Source of the DNA: CBDCFV01 sp963664625
Lineage (GTDB): Bacteria; Chloroflexota; Dehalococcoidia; Lucifugimonadales; UBA3495
Reading direction: 5' to 3'
Length of the DNA: 64,000 nucleotides
Assembly (NCBI GenBank): GCA_963664625.1
Contig: OY761541.1
Span: 124,001 to 188,000, forward strand
Below, piece by piece: positions 59,473-64,000 of this stretch. The notes below the pieces were generated by a model. It saw nothing but the letters and a program-made list of their open reading frames with translations. It made no database searches and was not told where the DNA came from. Both the position numbers and the translations under genes were made by a program. Each line of letters begins with the position of its first letter. The stretch's first letter is position 1.

Positions 59473-60237
59473 TCACCGCCCGGTCCAGACCGGCGCGCGC
59501 TTCTCGGCGAAGGCCGCGACGCCTTCCTTGGCATCCTCGGTGTTCAGCACTTCGTCCCGCTTGGCTTGTGCGAATGCCACCCGGTCCACCATGCCCATTT
59601 CCGAACCCTTGACGGAAGCCTCCTTGATGGCGGCAAGGGCCAAGGGCGCGTTGGCCGTAATCTTGCGGGCCATTTCTTCCGCCTTGGACATCACCTCGTC
59701 AGGCTCGACCACGTAGTTCACAAGCATCAAGTCCAACGCCTTCTGGGCGTCGACGAATTCCCCGGTGAACAGGAACTCGAAGGCGATGTTCCTGGGCACT
59801 ACCTGTGACAGCAGAGCAGGCCCGCTGACCGATGAGATACCACGTTTCGCTTGCGGCCATCCGAACCGCGCCTCGGTGGAAGCTATGCGTATGTCACTGC
59901 CCAACGCGATGCCGCAGCCCTGGGCCAAGCAAATGCCGTTGATGGCCGCGATTATCGGTTTCCAGATGTTGGACTGGACGACGTACAGGTCGCCTGTGCT
60001 GGGGCCCTCGTTGGCCCGCGCATTCGCCATGGCAACCAGGTCGTGGCCGGTAGAGAACGCCCGCCCCCGACCGGTGACGATGGCGCAGCGTACCGCCGGG
60101 TTGTTCTGCACGTCTTGGAAAGCGTCCCACAACAACTCTCGCATTTCGGGGTTGATGGCGTTCAGCTTCTCCGGCCGGTTGAGCGTAATGTAGGCTATTC
60201 CTTCCTTTATTTCGTAGATGACTTCCGACTCTGTCAC
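59473..60237 (-). CDS. Enoyl-CoA hydratase/isomerase family protein
   Basis: A 254-residue crotonase-fold enzyme: IAYITLNRPEKLNAINPEM, AIVTGRGRAFSTGHDLVAMA (oxyanion hole), IAAINGICLAQGCGIALGSDIRIA and ARFGWPQAKRGISSVSGPALL. One catalytic Glu position (normally PE in the PExxxG block) reads PQAKRG, so it may be an isomerase or a modified hydratase. The start is the GTG at 60237 after AGGAAGGTGG; the 138 open codons upstream are not coding. Confidence 0.88.
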   Translation of the reverse strand: MTESEVIYEIKEGIAYITLNRPEKLNAINPEMRELLWDAFQDVQNNPAVRCAIVTGRGRAFSTGHDLVAMANARANEGPSTGDLYVVQSNIWKPIIAAINGICLAQGCGIALGSDIRIASTEARFGWPQAKRGISSVSGPALLSQVVPRNIAFEFLFTGEFVDAQKALDLMLVNYVVEPDEVMSKAEEMARKITANAPLALAAIKEASVKGSEMGMVDRVAFAQAKRDEVLNTEDAKEGVAAFAEKRAPVWTGR

Positions 60238-60305
60238 AGGTCCACCTTCCTCAATAGTAGTGAAGATTTGCCAATCTTTGATTACCCTCGGCCCAAACTC
60301 AACGG

Positions 60306-61607
60306 CTAGATAATCCTGGAGCCAGTAGGCTTGACGCCAATAACCCCCCCTTCTTCCAGCGCGGCTATGCTGTCTAGTGGCATCCCCAGCAATTCGCTGT
60401 AAATCAAGCGGTTGTGCTGGCCGAGAGTTGGCGAAGGCCACCGCACTCTTCCCGGCGTAGCGGACATTTTCCAAGCGGGTCCGGGATACATCTTGGGTCC
60501 AACCTGCGGGTGGTCCACTTCGACAAAGGTGCCCCTGGCAGCGTAGTGATCGTCTGCCAGCAGGTCGGGACCGCCCATGACCGGGCTGGATGGTATGCCG
60601 GCGGCTTGCAGTTGCTCGCAAACTTCGCGCGCGTCCTTGTCGGCGGTCCAAGCCCCGATCAAGGCGTCCAGCGTATCCTGGTGTTCCATGCGATCAGATA
60701 CAGTGGCGTACTGAGCGTCAGCGGCCAACTCCGAGCCGCCCAGTATCTCGGCAAGCCGCAGCCATTCCTCATCGGAAGTGACTGCAATGGTCACCCACCG
60801 GTCTTCGCCGGCGCATTGGTACGAGTTGTGGGGAGCGAACCAAGGAGACCGGTTACCCCGGCGCTCCGGCTCGACTCCGGTCATCTGGTAGGCCAATACT
60901 TCGCCGCCTATGAGGGCCACGGCTGATTCCTGTTGGGACACGTCGATAAACATGCCCTCCCCGGTGCGCCGCCGACGCCGGAGGGCCGCCAGCAGCACAC
61001 CGGCGGCATGGGAGCCGGTTATCGGGTCGCCGTGGTTGATTCCCGACTTCATCGGCCCCTCGCCCCGGTACCCGGTCATGTGGGCCATGCCCGATAGCTG
61101 CTCTTGACCAATGCCGTAAGCAACGTACTTCTGCCAGGGACCGCCGTTGCCGAAGGCAGGCATGGAGACGTAAATCAGGTCGGGCCTAAGCTGGCGCAAT
61201 TCCTGGTAGCTATAGCCCAAGCGTTCGAGGCTGCCCTGCCGGAAATTCTCAACCAGGACGTCGCTTATCGACACCAACTCGTTGAACACCCGGCGTCCCG
61301 ACTCCCCGGTCAACTCCAAGGTGATGCCGTACTTGCTCATGTGGAGACAGTTGAACCACCCGTTACGGTTCCAAGGCTGTTCGCCGGGGTCGGCATCGGG
61401 ATACGACACAATCCCGGGAGCGGGGTTGACCGGGCCGCGATGGGAGTCGTAGACACTCAGAGACTCCATCTTGATGACCTCGGCGCCCATGTCGGCCAGC
61501 AACTTGGTGCAGTAAGGCCCTGCCCAGATGCGGGAGAGGTCGAGGATGCGGAAGTTGCGCAACGGCTGCCCGGCGTTGCCGGAATGTGAGGAGGGGGCTG
61601 TGGGCAA
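60306..61607 (-). CDS. CaiB/BaiF family CoA-transferase
   Basis: A 433-residue class III CoA-transferase: LRNFRILDLSRIWAGPYCTKLLADMGAEVIKME in blocks, LVENFRQGSLERLGYSYQELRQLRPDLIYVSMPAFG, and the catalytic Asp in INHGDPITGSHAAGVLLAAL. It moves CoA between acids to activate a carboxylic acid for breakdown. The TTG start at 61607 overlaps no coding but abuts the stop of the next CoA-transferase gene upstream; AGGAG lies seven bases before it. Confidence 0.92.
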   Translation of the reverse strand: MPTAPSSHSGNAGQPLRNFRILDLSRIWAGPYCTKLLADMGAEVIKMESLSVYDSHRGPVNPAPGIVSYPDADPGEQPWNRNGWFNCLHMSKYGITLELTGESGRRVFNELVSISDVLVENFRQGSLERLGYSYQELRQLRPDLIYVSMPAFGNGGPWQKYVAYGIGQEQLSGMAHMTGYRGEGPMKSGINHGDPITGSHAAGVLLAALRRRRRTGEGMFIDVSQQESAVALIGGEVLAYQMTGVEPERRGNRSPWFAPHNSYQCAGEDRWVTIAVTSDEEWLRLAEILGGSELAADAQYATVSDRMEHQDTLDALIGAWTADKDAREVCEQLQAAGIPSSPVMGGPDLLADDHYAARGTFVEVDHPQVGPKMYPGPAWKMSATPGRVRWPSPTLGQHNRLIYSELLGMPLDSIAALEEGGVIGVKPTGSRII

Positions 61608-62885
61608 TTAAATCACTCCTTGGTCACGCAGGCGGCTGATTTGATCGGTGGAGTAGCCCAACCGGTCTTCCAGAATCTGATCGGTGTGTTCCCCCAGCAG
61701 GGGCGCGCGCCGGTAGACCCAAGCGTCGCTGCGGGAGTGAGGACTGATTGGGCGTCCGGGATACTGGAGGGGGCCGGTAACCGGGTGGTCTATCTCAACG
61801 AAGTAGTCCCTTGCGGTCAGTTGCTCCATCTCCAGCAGGTCTTCCATAGTGGCGACGTAGGTGAACGCCAAGCCGTGTTCCTGGCCGGCCTTGAAAACAT
61901 CCACCTTGTCGTGGTCCAGCAGCCAAGGAAGCATCAGAGCGTCCACCTCGTCGGCATGGACCAAGCGTCCGTACCTGCTGGCGAAACGAGGGTCGGCCAG
62001 TTCCTCACGCTCCATGATGTTGGCCACTTCCGGCCACCTCTGGTCAGGCCCGGCGATTATGCCGACGTAGCCGTCCCGGCAGGGGTAGATGCCCCAAGCG
62101 GCCCGGCCATAGCCCCGGTTGCCGACCCTGGTGTACTCCTGCCCGGAATAGCTGTACTGCATCATGGCGTTTTCGAGGATATTGGTGGCGTATTCGGCGA
62201 TGGAGACGTCGATGTGTTGGCCTTCGCCGGAATCTTCGGCGTGAATCAGCCCCACCATAGTTGCCACGAAAGCGTTTTGGCCCGCGCCCAGTTGAGACAG
62301 GGGAGCGCCCTCTTTAAGCGGCTCCTCCTCGGGCTCGCCGGTAATGTTCATCAGGCCGCCCGCGGCGTACAGGTTGATCTCTGCGGCCTTCCAGTCGCGG
62401 CGCGGCCCGGTCTGCCCATAGTTGGTTATGGAGATCATCACCAACGACGGGTTGACCGCGCGGAGTTCATCGTACCCCAAGCCCAGCTTGTCCAAAACGC
62501 CCGGCGCGAAGTTTTCCACCAATATCTGCGACGACCCCAAGAGCTCGCGGAGGACCTGCTTGCCGTCCGCCGACTTGAGGTCCAGAGTCAGGCTTTTCTT
62601 TGACGTATTGAGATACAGGAACCAAGCCCCGTTTTCCTCTCGCTCCTCGTGCGTTAGCCGTCGGCCCTGGTCGCCGCCGGTTTCGGGAATCAGCGCGGAT
62701 GCGAAGGGCCCGAAACGGCGCATGGGGTCTCCAACGCCAGGGCGTTCGACCTTGATAACCTCCGCCCCCAGGGTTGCCAGCAGCTTGGTGCAATAAGGGC
62801 CGGAGAAGTAATGGGTAAGGTCAACGGCACGGACACCGTCCAACAGTCCCATCGGCTCACCACTATTTGGTCCTGAGATGGTCAA
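61608..62885 (-). CDS. CaiB/BaiF family CoA-transferase, catalytic Asp absent by eye
   Basis: A 425-residue protein of the same family: LLDGVRAVDLTHYFSGPYCTKLLATLGAEVIKVE in blocks and LVENFAPGVLDKLGLGYDELRAVNPSLVMISITNYG. At the place of the catalytic Asp the segment reads PLSQLGAGQNAFVATM, with Gln aligned. It may form a heteromer with the adjacent gene or use another residue. The start chosen is the TTG at 62885 after CAGGAGG; a GTG ten codons upstream is possible. Confidence 0.9.
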   Translation of the reverse strand: MTISGPNSGEPMGLLDGVRAVDLTHYFSGPYCTKLLATLGAEVIKVERPGVGDPMRRFGPFASALIPETGGDQGRRLTHEEREENGAWFLYLNTSKKSLTLDLKSADGKQVLRELLGSSQILVENFAPGVLDKLGLGYDELRAVNPSLVMISITNYGQTGPRRDWKAAEINLYAAGGLMNITGEPEEEPLKEGAPLSQLGAGQNAFVATMVGLIHAEDSGEGQHIDVSIAEYATNILENAMMQYSYSGQEYTRVGNRGYGRAAWGIYPCRDGYVGIIAGPDQRWPEVANIMEREELADPRFASRYGRLVHADEVDALMLPWLLDHDKVDVFKAGQEHGLAFTYVATMEDLLEMEQLTARDYFVEIDHPVTGPLQYPGRPISPHSRSDAWVYRRAPLLGEHTDQILEDRLGYSTDQISRLRDQGVI

Positions 62886-62964
62886 CTTGGCCTCCTGAAG
62901 CACCGACACAGCCACCCGCGTCTACGGCGGTAGTCATTTTGGCATCCAAGCGACGCAAATGCAA

Positions 62965-64000
62965 TCAGACGGGTTCTCCGTCGACCGCACCGTAGTCTTC
63001 CATAACCATGCGGGCTACCTGCCGCCCCATTCTTACCGAATAGTTGGTGCCGCGGTCTTCCGGATAAATCTGGGTAGTGTTCGCCAGATAGAGACGCTTG
63101 AAGGGCGTCCGGTGGTCAGGAATTCTCCGGCTGTAGTTGGGGCCGATGATGGGTTGGGCTCCGTCAACCCTGTGGTGGTGGTACTCCAGTATCCAGGAAC
63201 GGTCAAAGTCTGGATTCAGTTTGCGCAGGTGCGGAACAAAGTCCTTAACGAGTTCTTCCGCGCTCTTCCGGTAAAGCTCACTGTCCCGGCTGGGGTAGTT
63301 GCTGAAGTAGACAATATGTTGGCCACCGTACAGGCTCTTGTCGATCATGTTGGTGTGTTCGATGATGCCCACGAAAGGCAGTTCCGGGTCGGCGATGTTG
63401 ATCCAGTACCTGTCGGTCAACGGGCGGTCAAGCACCAGTATCACCAGCACCGCCGACAGGTATTGGACGTTGACCAGCTTGTCCTGGTAGTCGTCGGGAA
63501 ACGGAGGAACAAGACGGGTGAACACGTAGGATGGAGTGGTGGATATAATGGCGTCGTAGAATCGGGTTTCCGGTTGGGCGCCGGGCAACTCCACCACCAT
63601 ACCGCTGGCGACGCTGTCGTCCACGACCACTTGGTTCACGCCGGCGGAAATATACACCTGATTGCCCAGGTCACGAATGCGTTCTGCCAGAACATCGAAC
63701 ACTTCGCTGAAGCTGCCCATGGGGTAGCCAAGACGTTCTTTTTGCAAACCCTTGCCGCGCGACGCCACCCGCAAATATATCTTGCCCCACAACCAAGTCA
63801 TGCTGATCTGGTCGTAGAAGTCGCCGAACTTGCCCCTCAGCAAGGGTTCCCAGATGACCTCATAGGCTTGGCGGCCCATGTTCTTCACCAGCCAGTCCCG
63901 GGCGGTGATGCCCTCGAACTTGCGCCAGTTCCGGGTCTTTTGCAGGACAAAAGTCCACCAACCCACGCGCAGCCGCTGCGTCAACGAGAGCGGGGTGAAC
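62965..64000 (-). CDS. FAD-dependent oxidoreductase (protoporphyrinogen oxidase-like), 5' end outside window
   Basis: At least 345 residues; the frame stays open through the window edge, so the N-terminal FAD-binding motif lies outside. Seen: VIWEPLLRGKFGDFYDQISMTWLWGKI, GYPMGSFSEVFDVLAERIRDLG, IISTTPSYVFTRLVPP and the C-terminal FAD-contact region RLYLANTTQIYPEDRGTNYSVRMGRQVARMV in blocks. It resembles amine-oxidase/carotenoid-desaturase-like proteins linked to cell-envelope sugars or isoprenoids. Substrate unknown. Confidence 0.83.
   Translation of the reverse strand, partial: FTPLSLTQRLRVGWWTFVLQKTRNWRKFEGITARDWLVKNMGRQAYEVIWEPLLRGKFGDFYDQISMTWLWGKIYLRVASRGKGLQKERLGYPMGSFSEVFDVLAERIRDLGNQVYISAGVNQVVVDDSVASGMVVELPGAQPETRFYDAIISTTPSYVFTRLVPPFPDDYQDKLVNVQYLSAVLVILVLDRPLTDRYWINIADPELPFVGIIEHTNMIDKSLYGGQHIVYFSNYPSRDSELYRKSAEELVKDFVPHLRKLNPDFDRSWILEYHHHRVDGAQPIIGPNYSRRIPDHRTPFKRLYLANTTQIYPEDRGTNYSVRMGRQVARMVMEDYGAVDGEPV

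Noticed and set aside
59473..60651. 392-codon reading of the enoyl-CoA hydratase gene
   Set aside because: The first 138 codons show no crotonase similarity and run into the neighbouring CoA-transferase gene; the GTG at 60237 has a good ribosome site.
1..64000. CRISPR array, retron or reverse transcriptase-linked system
   Set aside because: No regularly spaced repeats with unique spacers and no reverse transcriptase or Cas gene were seen.

Overview
The window is a high-GC bacterial chromosome segment of 64 kb. Its gene content suits a heterotrophic Chloroflexota, probably a SAR202-like Dehalococcoidia; this is inferred from gene content only, because no rRNA is present. Supporting signs are the many catabolic paralogues: two luciferase-like flavin oxidoreductases, four short-chain dehydrogenases, three CaiB/BaiF CoA-transferase genes (one a tandem fusion), paired acyl-CoA dehydrogenases, a Rieske oxygenase and amidohydrolases. 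Dipeptide-type ABC importers have binding proteins with long Glu/Val-rich linkers, and TTG or GTG starts preceded by good ribosome binding sites are common.

Layout. 1-8 kb: an edge-truncated unknown gene, an MFS transporter, a flavin oxidoreductase, a PQQ-type sugar dehydrogenase lipoprotein, an amidase, an SDR, a hairpin-rich MITE-like element, a HbpS/GlcG-like protein and a Uma2 nuclease. 8-15 kb: a peptide-type ABC importer (binding protein, two permeases) whose first gene is separated from the permeases by an IS110-family element, followed by a complete IS5/IS427-type element and a hicBA module. 15.5-16.5 kb: a 1-kb gene-free stretch holding many hairpins closed by a 19-bp helix, a candidate structured RNA of unknown class. 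16.5-21 kb: flavin oxidoreductase, amidohydrolase, dienelactone hydrolase and beta-propeller genes. 20.9-27.2 kb: a second ABC importer with two tandem paralogous binding proteins, each with its own matched promoter. 27.5 kb: tRNA-Leu(CAA). 27.9-35.7 kb: Rieske oxygenase, DUF4383 membrane protein, two SDRs, an ABC-F ATPase, a duplicated-domain unknown protein and a family 2 glycosyltransferase.

35.8-44 kb is the housekeeping core, all on the minus strand: rpmH-rnpA-yidD, two lipoprotein genes, yidC-jag, then purF-purM-purH. The rpmH-to-jag order is the classical origin-proximal cluster, but dnaA is not next to it. 44-50 kb: an N-acyl-D-amino-acid deacylase, a hicB-hicB-hicA module, an acyl-CoA dehydrogenase pair, a DUF433/DUF5615 toxin-antitoxin pair flanked by two versions of an acyl-CoA dehydrogenase 3' end, and a VOC protein. 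50-64 kb: recQ, a carboxymuconolactone decarboxylase-like protein, an aminotransferase, the CoA-transferases, an enoyl-CoA hydratase, a RelE/ParE pair, a serine hydrolase, a DUF4143 ATPase and an edge-truncated FAD oxidoreductase.

Taken together, the accessory genes look like import and beta-oxidation-style breakdown of varied organic acids, esters and lactones: import by ABC/MFS systems, ring or C-H oxidation by flavin and Rieske enzymes, hydrolysis, CoA activation by CoA-transferases, then dehydrogenation and hydration. This pathway reading is inference from families; no substrate can be fixed from sequence. Palindromic repeats of at least three families and four toxin-antitoxin modules mark the accessory parts as fluid.
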